Shown piece after piece: positions 7,875 to 16,288 of a DNA stretch of 64,000 bases (positions are counted from its first letter, which is position 1; each line of letters opens with the position of its first letter). This DNA is from Xylanibacter ruminicola (GTDB taxonomy: Bacteria > Bacteroidota > Bacteroidia > Bacteroidales > Bacteroidaceae), in the NCBI RefSeq assembly GCF_900107775.1, contig NZ_FNRF01000006.1, forward strand, positions 152,117 to 216,116, in the 5' to 3' direction. The notes under the pieces were generated by a model. The model was not told the origin of the DNA. It searched no databases and saw only the letters and a program-made list of their open reading frames with translations. A program made the translations under genes and the position numbers.

Positions 7875-10088
7875 ATGGCAGAGATAAAGCAAACCAAACG
7901 CGCCGCCAGGATGCTCAGCGACACCATGAAATGTTGCAAAGAGTACCGACATGAGTTTATCATGCCCGAGCACCTGCTGTTGGTAATGATAGACGATAAT
8001 GAGTTCTACAACACACTCGACAGCTACTATTCGGCTAACCTGTTTCAGGAGCGAATAGAAGACAAGTTAGACGAGGTAGAGACCGTACCAGAAGACGTCG
8101 ATTACGAACCCGAAGCCTCGACACAAATGGGACAACTGATAGAGTTTGCCTGCGCGCAGATCATCAATAGCAGCGCCACAGCACTCGATGCTCCTCACCT
8201 GGTGATGGGACTGCTGAATCTCCCCGAATCATGGGCATGTTACCTACAGAAAGATGCATTAGGTGACAATGAAAGCAACTTTATGAGCGACTTGATTAGT
8301 GCCTACGAGTTGGCCGACCAACTGGGCACAGGCAACCAGCAAAAGGGCCAAGAAGCTTGGCGCCGACTGGTTACCTGCATGAACACTCTGTACCAACAGC
8401 ACAACCCGCTGATTGGTCGCGAGCAGGAGTTGCAGCGTACCATACAAGTACTTTGTCGACGTGACAAAAACAACCCGCTGCACGTGGGCGAACCTGGCGT
8501 TGGCAAAACAGCCTTAGTATGGGGGCTGGCACGCATGATTGAGGAGGACCAGAACCTACCTGAGCGTCTGAAAGGCAGCAAGATATACCAACTTGATCTG
8601 GGCACACTGCTGGCAGGTACCCAGTATCGCGGTGACTTTGAGAACCGCATTAAACAGATTATGGAGGGCATACAGGAGGAGAGCGACAAAAACATCATTT
8701 ACATCGACGAGATACATACGCTGGTAGGCGCAGGTGCCACTGGCGAGGGTGCCATGGATGCTTCGAACATGCTGAAACCTTACTTAGAGGCCGGCGGCAT
8801 CCGCTTCATCGGGTCGACGACCTATGAGGAGTACAACCGTCACTTTGCCCGTTCAAAAGGTCTGGTGCGCCGTTTCCAACAAATCGACATACCCGAGCCA
8901 ACACCCGAAGAAACCAAGCACATTGTGCGCCAATTACGCTCGCAATACGAGAGTTTCCATCACGTCACATACGACGAGGCGGCACTCGACTTTGCCGTTG
9001 ACGCCAGCTATAAATATGTAAACGATCGTTTTCTACCCGACAAAGCCATCGACTTGATAGACGAAGCAGGAGCTGCAGCAGAGATTAAAGATGGTGTACA
9101 ACCTGCAAACGTTAGCAAAGTAGATATTGCTGATGTATTGGCAAAAACCTGCAAGGTAGACACAATGGCAATGAACAGCGATGACGATAACGCTCAACTG
9201 GAAACACTAGCCCCACGCTTGCTCCAGAAGATATACGGACAGGACGAAGCTATCCGACAGGTAGTAGAAGCGGTACAGATGTCGAAAGCCGGACTGCTTG
9301 ATGACAACAAGCCGCTGGCATCACTATTGTTTGTCGGTCCCACAGGTGTGGGCAAAACCGAGGTGGCACGCGTGCTGGCCAAAGAGCTCGGCATAGCGTT
9401 GCTACGTTTCGACATGAGTGAATATACCGAGAAGCACACCGTGGCCAAACTGATAGGCTCGCCTGCAGGTTACGTTGGCTACGAGGATGGCGGCCTGCTT
9501 ACCGATGCCATCCGCAAAACACCTAACTGCGTGTTACTACTCGACGAGATAGAAAAAGCGCATCAGGACATCTATAATATCCTACTGCAGGTAATGGACT
9601 ATGCACGCTTAACCGACAACAAAGGACGCAAGGCCGACTTCCGCAACGTGATACTGATTATGACCTCGAACGCAGGTGCCCAATATGCCGCACAAGCCAA
9701 CATAGGCTTTACAGGTAACACATCGCGCGGCGAGGCCATGTTGAAACAGGTAAAGAAAACATTTAAGCCCGAATTCATCAACCGTCTGTCGGGCACGGTA
9801 GTGTTCAACGATATGGATCACGAGATGGCCACACTCATCCTAAAGAAGAAGTTAAGCGAGTTGCAGAACAAACTGACCGCGAAACAAGTAGAGATGACAC
9901 TGAGCGACGAGGCCTTTAAGCTGCTGCTTGACCAGGGTTACACCCACGAATACGGTGCCCGCGAAATGGACCGCGTCATAGCCCAGCGACTGAAGCCACT
10001 ACTCATGCGCGAGATACTGTTTGGGAGCCTGAAACAAGGTGGACATATTATAATAAGTACGCGCGATGGCAGTTTATCAATTGGATAA
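7875..10088 (+). CDS. clpA: ClpA AAA+ unfoldase
   Basis: ClpA unfolds N-degron and other substrates for ClpP. The 737-residue protein has a Clp N-terminal domain (about 1-150), a first AAA module with GEPGVGKT at 205-212 and YIDEIH at about 276-281, and a second with GPTGVGKT at 488-495. An IGF tripeptide at 610-612 is the expected ClpP-docking loop. There is no ClpB-type middle coiled coil, which favours ClpA over ClpB or ClpC. The reading frame runs 23 nt into aat. The partner ClpP is encoded at 24039-24707, in a different operon of this window. Confidence 0.96.
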   Translation: MAEIKQTKRAARMLSDTMKCCKEYRHEFIMPEHLLLVMIDDNEFYNTLDSYYSANLFQERIEDKLDEVETVPEDVDYEPEASTQMGQLIEFACAQIINSSATALDAPHLVMGLLNLPESWACYLQKDALGDNESNFMSDLISAYELADQLGTGNQQKGQEAWRRLVTCMNTLYQQHNPLIGREQELQRTIQVLCRRDKNNPLHVGEPGVGKTALVWGLARMIEEDQNLPERLKGSKIYQLDLGTLLAGTQYRGDFENRIKQIMEGIQEESDKNIIYIDEIHTLVGAGATGEGAMDASNMLKPYLEAGGIRFIGSTTYEEYNRHFARSKGLVRRFQQIDIPEPTPEETKHIVRQLRSQYESFHHVTYDEAALDFAVDASYKYVNDRFLPDKAIDLIDEAGAAAEIKDGVQPANVSKVDIADVLAKTCKVDTMAMNSDDDNAQLETLAPRLLQKIYGQDEAIRQVVEAVQMSKAGLLDDNKPLASLLFVGPTGVGKTEVARVLAKELGIALLRFDMSEYTEKHTVAKLIGSPAGYVGYEDGGLLTDAIRKTPNCVLLLDEIEKAHQDIYNILLQVMDYARLTDNKGRKADFRNVILIMTSNAGAQYAAQANIGFTGNTSRGEAMLKQVKKTFKPEFINRLSGTVVFNDMDHEMATLILKKKLSELQNKLTAKQVEMTLSDEAFKLLLDQGYTHEYGAREMDRVIAQRLKPLLMREILFGSLKQGGHIIISTRDGSLSIG

Positions 10089-10716
10089 CGATCTGTGGTT
10101 TCCCGATCCACACCTTGGCGAAGAAGATGGATTAGTGGCTGTGGGCGGCGATCTATCTGTTGACAGACTACTGCTGGCCTACAGCAATGGTTTCTTCCCC
10201 TGGTTTGCCTACCGACACCAGCAGGAGCCGCTATGGTACTGTCCGCTGCAGCGCTTCGTTATCTTTCCCAACGAGATACACGTAAGCCACTCCATGCAAC
10301 AAGTCATCAGGAAGGGCGAGCTACAAATAACCATCAATCAAGACTTTGAAGGGGCGATTCGTGGCTGCGCCACCGCCCAAAACCGCAACAACGACGAAGG
10401 AGCCTGGTTAGGCCCAGAAATGATTGAAGCGTATACTGAGATGCACCTACAGGGATTTGCTGCCAGTGTTGAAGTATGGCAGGGCGAGACACTGGTAGGC
10501 GGTCTTTACGGCATAAACCTGGGCACAGCCTTTTTTGGTGAGAGTATGTTCTCACTGGTACCCAATGCCTCAAAGCTAGCCCTGATACATCTGGCCCAAA
10601 CCTTCGATAAATTGGGCGGCAAACTGATTGACTGTCAGTTTGAAACACCCCATCTAAAGCGCATGGGAGGCCGTTTTATACCCTACGAAACCTATATCAA
10701 GCTCCTAAAATCGTGA
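10066..10716 (+). CDS. aat: Leucyl/phenylalanyl-tRNA-protein transferase
   Basis: Aat adds Leu or Phe from aminoacyl-tRNA to proteins beginning with Lys or Arg, creating N-degrons read by ClpS. The 216-residue protein carries the family's conserved segments: WFPDP and GLVAVGGDLS near the N-terminus, NGFFPWF, LWYCP, and GGLYGINLG with FFGESMFS in the centre. The start ATG lies inside the clpA 3' end (23 nt overlap), so translation is probably coupled. Aat is best known from Proteobacteria, but its linkage with clpS and clpA here makes the function secure. Confidence 0.96.
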   Translation: MAVYQLDNDLWFPDPHLGEEDGLVAVGGDLSVDRLLLAYSNGFFPWFAYRHQQEPLWYCPLQRFVIFPNEIHVSHSMQQVIRKGELQITINQDFEGAIRGCATAQNRNNDEGAWLGPEMIEAYTEMHLQGFAASVEVWQGETLVGGLYGINLGTAFFGESMFSLVPNASKLALIHLAQTFDKLGGKLIDCQFETPHLKRMGGRFIPYETYIKLLKS

Positions 10717-10758
10717 AAAAATGTAGCGCACTGTAAACAAGTGTAAAAAAGACCCGTT

Positions 10759-10808
10759 TTCGCACACAAAATGGTTGTGTTCGCACACAACAGCTTGATG
10801 TATATCAA
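10759..10808. promoter_or_regulatory. Twin repeat and FNR-like palindrome upstream of the ncRNA promoter
   Basis: TTCGCACACAA occurs at 10759-10769 and again at 10780-10790, 21 bp apart, which is two helical turns. The segment ACACAAAATGGTTGTGT between them is an inverted repeat. Just downstream, TTGATGTATATCAA (10795-10808) matches the classical FNR/CRP-family consensus TTGAT-N4-ATCAA exactly. All lie 60-120 bp upstream of the promoter at 10847-10877. A regulatory role is inference. Confidence 0.5.
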
Positions 10809-10846
10809 AAGAAGTGCACTTTTTTGAGGAAAGTACATCATATTTC

Positions 10847-10877
10847 TTGTGTGGTTGCAAAAATCGTCGTACCTTTG
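10847..10877 (+). promoter_or_regulatory. Promoter of the candidate ncRNA
   Basis: TTG at 10847-10849 and TACCTTTG at 10870-10877 are 20 nt apart. No open reading frame of note follows on the plus strand before a strong terminator at 11143-11184. Confidence 0.8.
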
Positions 10878-10883
10878 CAACGT

Positions 10884-11184
10884 CAAAAGAAAACAAGAGT
10901 TCTTCAATAGAAGCATAGAAAACAATACAGAGGTATTAGTTAAGGTATATAAAGATTGATTGATTTAGGTTTTAGTTAGAGTTAATAGTTAGTTAGAATT
11001 TGGTTTTAGGTTTATTAGTTAAATTGGAGATAGGTATTTCTAAGGTGTTAGAAAAGATTTGTTAGTAAGGATAACAAAGACGCAGTGGTGACACTCCGTT
11101 TTTTCTCAGAAAAAGGTTTTTAGTTATTCATAGATTGTTGGTGCCACCCTCGAGTCGTTGATGACCCTTGAGCGGCTTTTTTTT
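10884..11184 (+). ncRNA. Candidate non-coding RNA with a cytosine-free tract
   Basis: The 496-bp gap between aat and the MATE gene holds a promoter, about 300 nt without a usable reading frame, and a terminator, so a stable RNA is the simplest reading. Bases 10929-11039 (111 nt) contain no cytosine, and 11041-11074 contain none either. Within this part the heptamer TTAGTTA and close variants recur. The 3' third is different: it has an AGTG-GTGA-CACT hairpin, a U-rich/A-rich hairpin and the terminator. The 5' end matches the leader of tRNA-Gln. I could not match it to RNase P RNA, tmRNA, SRP RNA or 6S RNA, so I leave it unclassified. The 5' end is predicted to within a few bases. Confidence 0.55.
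11143..11184 (+). terminator. Terminator of the candidate ncRNA
   Basis: CTCGAG (11149-11154) pairs with CTTGAG (11167-11172), extended by GCC/GGC, and is followed by eight T at 11177-11184. Confidence 0.8.
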
Positions 11185-11212
11185 GCTATCTACTAAAACA
11201 ATTAATTATGAA

Positions 11213-12601
11213 TTAAGCTTGCTTAAGTTTCAACTTATCAGCCCAACTTCCTTTGAACAAGCGCACAAGGAAGATAATACCACGGAAGGTAAGCTCAATG
11301 GCCATAGCCGTCCATACACCCTTTAAGCCCCATTTGGGCGCCAGTGTGGCAGCCAATGACAAACGAACAGCCCACATAGAGCCCAAACTCATAATAGCAG
11401 GAATGATCGTATCTCCTGCACCCACGAAAATACCGTTAACTACGATGGCAGCAGCAAACATCGGCTCAGCCCATGCTTCGATGCGTAGAACCTGAGCACC
11501 CAGAGCTATCACTTCCTCGACAGGCGACATGATAGCCATCAACTGTGGAGCAAAAGTCCACATTAACACACCCATCAACGTCATTACCATAATGCCTAAG
11601 CCAACCGACATATGGGCAAACGAGCGGGTTAGCTGTTTCTGCCCTGCACCTATACCCTGTCCCACCAACGTAGTGGCAGCCTCAGCAATACCAAAACCAG
11701 GCATATAGCATAAACTCTCTACCGTAATAGCCAACGAGTGGGCAGCAATAGCAATCGTACCCAATGGCGCCACAATCAACGTGCTCACCATCTGAGCCGA
11801 TCCCATTAGCAGATGCTGCAAACCCATGGGGGCACCAATCCTAAAAGCAGTACCAATGGTATCAGCTTTTGGCTTGAATGAACCTGGGCGTCCTACCAAC
11901 GAGAGCATTTTTGAGCGTACCAACAAGAAATAAAGCATCAGACTAGCAGTAACTAGCATAGCCATACCTGTTCCAATGGCAGCACCCATCACTCCCAGCT
12001 CCAAGATATAGATAAATAAGTAGTTAAACACCACATCCATTACACACATGCCGATATTCAACATCGAAGGAATCTTCATGTTACCGGAGCACTTGAGCAT
12101 AGAACCTGCCAGTCCCTCCATCTGGAAAAAGATACCACTTGCTCCAAAAATACCGAAATACAACGAGGCATCACGAGCAATCTCGTCTGTTCCACCCATC
12201 CAAAAAGGCAGGAATGGACTGATAGCTACCGATGTAATGGAAATCAACAGTGCCCAAATCATACAGCACACTAAAGCCTGGCGCAAGACACGACGGGCCG
12301 CCTCAAAGTCGTTGGCACCAATAAAATGCGCCACCTGCACCGAGAATCCCATGTTAGCCGCCGAAGCCAAACCACCCAACAGCCAACCGGTTGTTTCCAC
12401 CAGTCCGATTGAAGCCGATGCCTTGGCGCCCAAGTGGCCCACCATCGAGGCATCGATAAAAAACATAATAGTAGCAGAGATCTGCGCCAAGATCGAAGGA
12501 ATACTCAAACTAACAATCAACCAAAGTTTTTCTCTTTGGCTCATCTCACGTCCTTCACGGATGTATGATAGTAATAGTTCGCTATTCTTAACCTTCTTCA
12601 T
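11213..12601 (-). CDS. MATE-family multidrug efflux transporter
   Basis: This 462-residue inner-membrane protein shows about twelve hydrophobic segments arranged as two related halves, as in MATE antiporters that expel cationic drugs or metabolites in exchange for Na+ or H+. The N-terminal segment SLSIPSILAQISATIMFFID and the pattern FNYLFIYILELGVMGAAIGT in the middle of the protein are typical. An uncharged helix-rich tail ends in Lys/Leu residues. The substrate cannot be read from the sequence. It lies downstream of tRNA-Val and its terminator. I see no clear promoter of the TAnnTTTG type directly upstream. Confidence 0.92.
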   Translation of the reverse strand: MKKVKNSELLLSYIREGREMSQREKLWLIVSLSIPSILAQISATIMFFIDASMVGHLGAKASASIGLVETTGWLLGGLASAANMGFSVQVAHFIGANDFEAARRVLRQALVCCMIWALLISITSVAISPFLPFWMGGTDEIARDASLYFGIFGASGIFFQMEGLAGSMLKCSGNMKIPSMLNIGMCVMDVVFNYLFIYILELGVMGAAIGTGMAMLVTASLMLYFLLVRSKMLSLVGRPGSFKPKADTIGTAFRIGAPMGLQHLLMGSAQMVSTLIVAPLGTIAIAAHSLAITVESLCYMPGFGIAEAATTLVGQGIGAGQKQLTRSFAHMSVGLGIMVMTLMGVLMWTFAPQLMAIMSPVEEVIALGAQVLRIEAWAEPMFAAAIVVNGIFVGAGDTIIPAIMSLGSMWAVRLSLAATLAPKWGLKGVWTAMAIELTFRGIIFLVRLFKGSWADKLKLKQA

Positions 12602-12626
12602 GTGGCAGTTATGTCTGTTGTTAAAT

Positions 12627-12656
12627 GAAAAAAGGATGTGACCAAAATCACATCCT
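12627..12656 (-). terminator. Terminator after tRNA-Val
   Basis: A perfect 9-bp stem (TCACATCCT at 12648-12656 and AGGATGTGA at 12633-12641 on the plus strand) is followed on the minus strand by a run of six T (12632-12627). Confidence 0.85.
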
Positions 12657-12668
12657 AACTTGTTTTTG

Positions 12669-12743
12669 TGGGCGTTGACGGATTCGAACCGCCGACCCTC
12701 TGCTTGTAAGGCAGATGCTCTAAACCAGCTGAGCTAAACGCCC
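12669..12743 (-). tRNA. tRNA-Val (anticodon TAC)
   Basis: Read on the minus strand, the acceptor stem is GGGCGTT/AACGCCC, the anticodon arm is TCTGC-CTTACAA-GCAGA exposing TAC, and the T loop is TTCGAAT. CCA is not encoded. Confidence 0.96.
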
Positions 12744-12763
12744 TCATTTCTTGTAAGCGGGTG

Positions 12764-12771
12764 CAAAGGTA
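12764..12771 (-). promoter_or_regulatory. -7 element of tRNA-Val
   Basis: TACCTTTG on the minus strand ends about 20 nt before the first base of the tRNA. It is followed by CACCCGC, the same heptamer that follows the tRNA-Gln -7 element. No convincing -33 element is visible. Confidence 0.65.
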
Positions 12772-12838
12772 AGAAGATTTTTTGAAACTACCGCATGTTT
12801 TACAAGAAAACTACCAGAATTTAACCTTCATTCACATT

Positions 12839-14677
12839 TTAACCCAATAAATGCTCAATATCACCCTGTGGAAGTATGCAAAGTATAGCTTTTCCGTCGG
12901 GTGTATAATTGACGTTCGAGCACGAGAAAAGATCGTTTATGATGCTCTCAATTTCGTCGTTACTCAGTATCTGACCATAAGGAATGGCTGCACTTTGGGC
13001 TAGGCGGAGTGCCAAAGCAGCATGAATGGCCTCTAACGAATCGGCAGCACCTGTTGATGACAGCATATCATGCAGCAGATTCTGAGGATTAACACCTTCG
13101 AGCCCAGCAGGAATACCATTCACGGCATAGGTATTACCACCCAAATCGCTCAGGTCGAAACCATAAGCGGTAAGTTCGGGCAACAGCTGCTGCATGGTAA
13201 CACCTTCGGATGGCGAGAATGTAACCGTTTCAGGAAACAGCATTTTCTGGGTACTGATAACATGACCGTCGTGCTGACTCATGTAACGATCATAAAGCAC
13301 ACGGATGCTGGCACGATGCTGGTCGATAATCATCAGCCCCGATTTTACTGCCGTCATCAGATACTTGCCCTTATACTGGTAGTGAGCAGGCGACTTCTCT
13401 GAGAGAATCTCGGTAGCCGACTGTGGTGCTACAACGTTATCATCATCAAAGAATGATGGCTGCTGTACTGGCTCCTCACGGAACGAGCCCTGTTCTAATC
13501 CCTGATACAAACTCTCCCATTGATTGGGCACACTGTTGGAAGCGCCACCACTACTCTGCTTAAACGGATTGTAATCTGGATTATAGTTAACCTTGGGCGC
13601 AGCAAAACTATCTTGGTAAGTGTTGCTGTTATTATCAAACAAGGGAATGTCTGGCTGCCCCTGAGTATCGAAATCAATCGAAGGCACCTCGCAGTACTTG
13701 CCAATGCCATCACGAACAGCTGCCGACAGAATCTGCCAGATGGCCTGTTCATTCTCAAACTTAATCTCGGTCTTTGTGGGATGTATGTTCACATCTATCT
13801 CGCCCGGCTCTACTTCTATATATAAGAAATAAGGTATAGCCATACCTTCGGGCACCAAACGGTCGTAGGCTTTCATCACAGCCTTGTGAAAGTAAGGATG
13901 CTTCATATAGCGACCATTGACGAAGAAATAGTCGCACCCAGTTTTTTTGCGGGCAGCCTCAGGTTTACCAACAAAACCAGAAACCGTACACATGGCCGTA
14001 TGCACCTCAACAGGAACTAAATCCTGATTATACTGCTTTCCAAACACATCAGCAATACGCTGACGTACAGAACCTGAACGCAAGTTCAACATCTCTACCC
14101 CATTATTGTGCAAGGTAAAATGAATGTCGGGATAAACGAGCACGATACGCTCGAAAGCGGTCAGTATATTATTCAGCTCGGTAGCATTTGTCTTCAGGAA
14201 CTTGCGACGGGCAGGTACATTGAAGAACAGATTATCGACTTTAAAGTTACATCCCACCGGACAAGATACCGGTTCCTGTCGAGTTATCTTCGACCCAGCA
14301 ATTGAAACCTTGGTACCTATCTCATCTTCCTGTCGACGTGTTTGCAGTTCAACCTGTGCCACGGCAGCAATCGAAGCCAAAGCTTCACCACGGAATCCCA
14401 TGGTGTGCAGAGCAAAAAGATCGTCGGCCTGCGAAATCTTCGAGGTAGCATGACGCTCAAACGACAAGCGAGCATCAGTCTCGCTCATTCCCTTACCATC
14501 GTCGATAACCTGAATAGAGGTACGACCAGCATCAACCACTATCACATGGATGGTCTTGGCACCTGCATCAACAGAATTCTCAACCAGCTCCTTGATAACA
14601 GAAGCCGGACGTTGTATTACCTCACCAGCTGCAATCTGGTTAGCAACACTATCGGGAAGAAGATGTATTAAATCCAT
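12839..14677 (-). CDS. mutL: DNA mismatch repair protein MutL
   Basis: MutL links mismatch recognition by MutS to strand removal. The 612-residue protein has the GHKL ATPase at the N-terminus ([20 protein letters not shown], then DDGKGM and GFRGEAL), a long low-complexity linker (about 340-430) and a C-terminal dimerisation domain. The place where endonuclease-type MutL proteins have DQHA-x2-E-x4-E reads [12 protein letters not shown] (452 onward), without the metal-binding glutamates. This suggests it lacks the intrinsic nicking activity; that is inference. It is the last gene of the recQ-guaB-PPIase-surA-ostA series, 9 nt after the OstA-like gene. Confidence 0.96.
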   Translation of the reverse strand: MDLIHLLPDSVANQIAAGEVIQRPASVIKELVENSVDAGAKTIHVIVVDAGRTSIQVIDDGKGMSETDARLSFERHATSKISQADDLFALHTMGFRGEALASIAAVAQVELQTRRQEDEIGTKVSIAGSKITRQEPVSCPVGCNFKVDNLFFNVPARRKFLKTNATELNNILTAFERIVLVYPDIHFTLHNNGVEMLNLRSGSVRQRIADVFGKQYNQDLVPVEVHTAMCTVSGFVGKPEAARKKTGCDYFFVNGRYMKHPYFHKAVMKAYDRLVPEGMAIPYFLYIEVEPGEIDVNIHPTKTEIKFENEQAIWQILSAAVRDGIGKYCEVPSIDFDTQGQPDIPLFDNNSNTYQDSFAAPKVNYNPDYNPFKQSSGGASNSVPNQWESLYQGLEQGSFREEPVQQPSFFDDDNVVAPQSATEILSEKSPAHYQYKGKYLMTAVKSGLMIIDQHRASIRVLYDRYMSQHDGHVISTQKMLFPETVTFSPSEGVTMQQLLPELTAYGFDLSDLGGNTYAVNGIPAGLEGVNPQNLLHDMLSSTGAADSLEAIHAALALRLAQSAAIPYGQILSNDEIESIINDLFSCSNVNYTPDGKAILCILPQGDIEHLLG

Positions 14678-14686
14678 TTTTCAGTT

Positions 14687-16288
14687 TCAGTTTTCTACGC
14701 TTTTCTTTTCGCGCCAATTGAAAATGTCGTAGCGATTCATTGGGCGCACGTAGTTGTACCACGCAAAGCCTGGCAGATGCTTACGATCAATTGGAATCTG
14801 GTTTAGCGGATACATCGTACCACTGCTTTTGGGAGTCCAAACCTTTTGCAGTTTACGGTCCTTCAGGAACATACGCAGTTCTGATGTTTCCTGGTAGTTA
14901 TAGATAATCGCTACACTATCGCCCTCCTCAAAATAATAGCCTATCAGTACATTACCCATAGCTTCGGCTTCGTGGATGGCGCCATCAATAAAGTAGGCAA
15001 ACATCTCTTTCGACGACACCTGATTATAAAGTGTCGTATCGCTACGTAGCTGTTGTATCGAGAAACAGTTGTCGATAACATGAGCATGATCGATGAGCGA
15101 ATCTTTCATGAACACCTCGATACGGTCGCCCACCAACTGCTGATTATTGTTCCACACGATAGGATCGTGATAGAGTGTCATACACGAATCAAGCGAGTTA
15201 TAGATAAGTGAGTCGCAAACGGCCTGCACATCGTTTCGGAATGCACGCACATGATGGAAAGCAAAGATTTTGCGATATACCGAATCAGTTTCAATATTAT
15301 AGGTTACCACCTTAAACGTATCGGCATGCATAAACAACGAGTCGCCCTGCGAGTAGTCAATGGCTACGGCACTATCCGTACACAGCGCAAAACCGGTATT
15401 CTCGTAGTACTCACCATAGTTACCCGTAAGTTTATTCTTGTTCACAGAATCCACATACACTACATTGCGGAAGGCCTGGCTAAAGCCCAGTTTGCTATCG
15501 TAGTACACACTATCTCCCACCATCATCTTACCCTGATTAGAGAGTACCGATCGGTTCATCAGACGGGCACGGTCGTTCTTGGTATCATAATAACCTTGCT
15601 CGGAATAGATATGACTCTCGCCCGAGGTGATATTAGATGGACCAACAATATGAGCCATCGACAAACGGGTATCGTAATAAAGCGTATCGGTAGTGAGGAA
15701 GAACTTGGGACTCTTCATCTTCACATCGTAGTTGAATACCGACATTTTGCTTTTGGTATTATATTCTCCCCAGTCGGACGTAAGCGTAGTCTTACCATCA
15801 ATCATCTTTCCGCCCTCAAAGAAATAGGCGTTATCATACAACCGGTCGTAATCAAGACTATCGGTATAAAGGGTGGTCTTCTTGTGCTTCAACACCACAT
15901 TATAGCGGGCACGAGCCATCTGCTCGTTACCATCGTAAAAAGCATAGTCGCTCAATAGCGAGAGCGTATCGCCCTGATACATCTTCACATGTCCGAACGC
16001 CTCGAACGAATTGCTGGCCTCATAGAAATAGGCGCTATCACAATACAATCGGGCACCCTGATGTGTAAAATGTACCTTACCATTCAGGATAGTAGCATCG
16101 GGATTCTTCAGTTGGTCGTAATGCAGTACATCGGCATGCACCAGATACACACGCGTATCCTTTGCCTTAGCTGTTCTACGCGCAGTCGGACGACGACGCT
16201 GCTGCTTTTGCTGGGCAAAGGCAGAAACGAAGCCAACCATCAGAACGATTGACAAGAATAGAGCAGCTCTACTTAATCCAACCTTCAT
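14687..16288 (-). CDS. OstA-like LPS transport protein
   Basis: The 533-residue protein has a signal peptide (hydrophobic run ending in AFA) and then many repeated beta-strand units with the pattern A-x-YD-x-L or DSLxYD, as in the OstA/LptA domain that shields lipid A on its way across the periplasm. Family members in Bacteroidota are annotated as OstA-like proteins, and their role in LPS export is inferred. A Gln/Arg-rich stretch follows the signal peptide. Its start overlaps the surA 3' end by 20 nt, and the product is made beside two periplasmic PPIases, so the operon looks dedicated to outer-membrane biogenesis. Confidence 0.88.
   Translation of the reverse strand: MKVGLSRAALFLSIVLMVGFVSAFAQQKQQRRRPTARRTAKAKDTRVYLVHADVLHYDQLKNPDATILNGKVHFTHQGARLYCDSAYFYEASNSFEAFGHVKMYQGDTLSLLSDYAFYDGNEQMARARYNVVLKHKKTTLYTDSLDYDRLYDNAYFFEGGKMIDGKTTLTSDWGEYNTKSKMSVFNYDVKMKSPKFFLTTDTLYYDTRLSMAHIVGPSNITSGESHIYSEQGYYDTKNDRARLMNRSVLSNQGKMMVGDSVYYDSKLGFSQAFRNVVYVDSVNKNKLTGNYGEYYENTGFALCTDSAVAIDYSQGDSLFMHADTFKVVTYNIETDSVYRKIFAFHHVRAFRNDVQAVCDSLIYNSLDSCMTLYHDPIVWNNNQQLVGDRIEVFMKDSLIDHAHVIDNCFSIQQLRSDTTLYNQVSSKEMFAYFIDGAIHEAEAMGNVLIGYYFEEGDSVAIIYNYQETSELRMFLKDRKLQKVWTPKSSGTMYPLNQIPIDRKHLPGFAWYNYVRPMNRYDIFNWREKKSVEN

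Noticed and set aside
10692..10925. A 77-codon minus-strand open frame after aat
   Set aside because: It overlaps the end of aat and the ncRNA promoter region on the opposite strand and shows no family features.
10884..11184. Assignment of the C-free transcript to RNase P RNA, tmRNA, SRP RNA or 6S RNA
   Set aside because: The conserved cores of the first three are absent. A long 6S-like hairpin with a central bubble could not be drawn, although a 6S role cannot be fully excluded without a covariance search.
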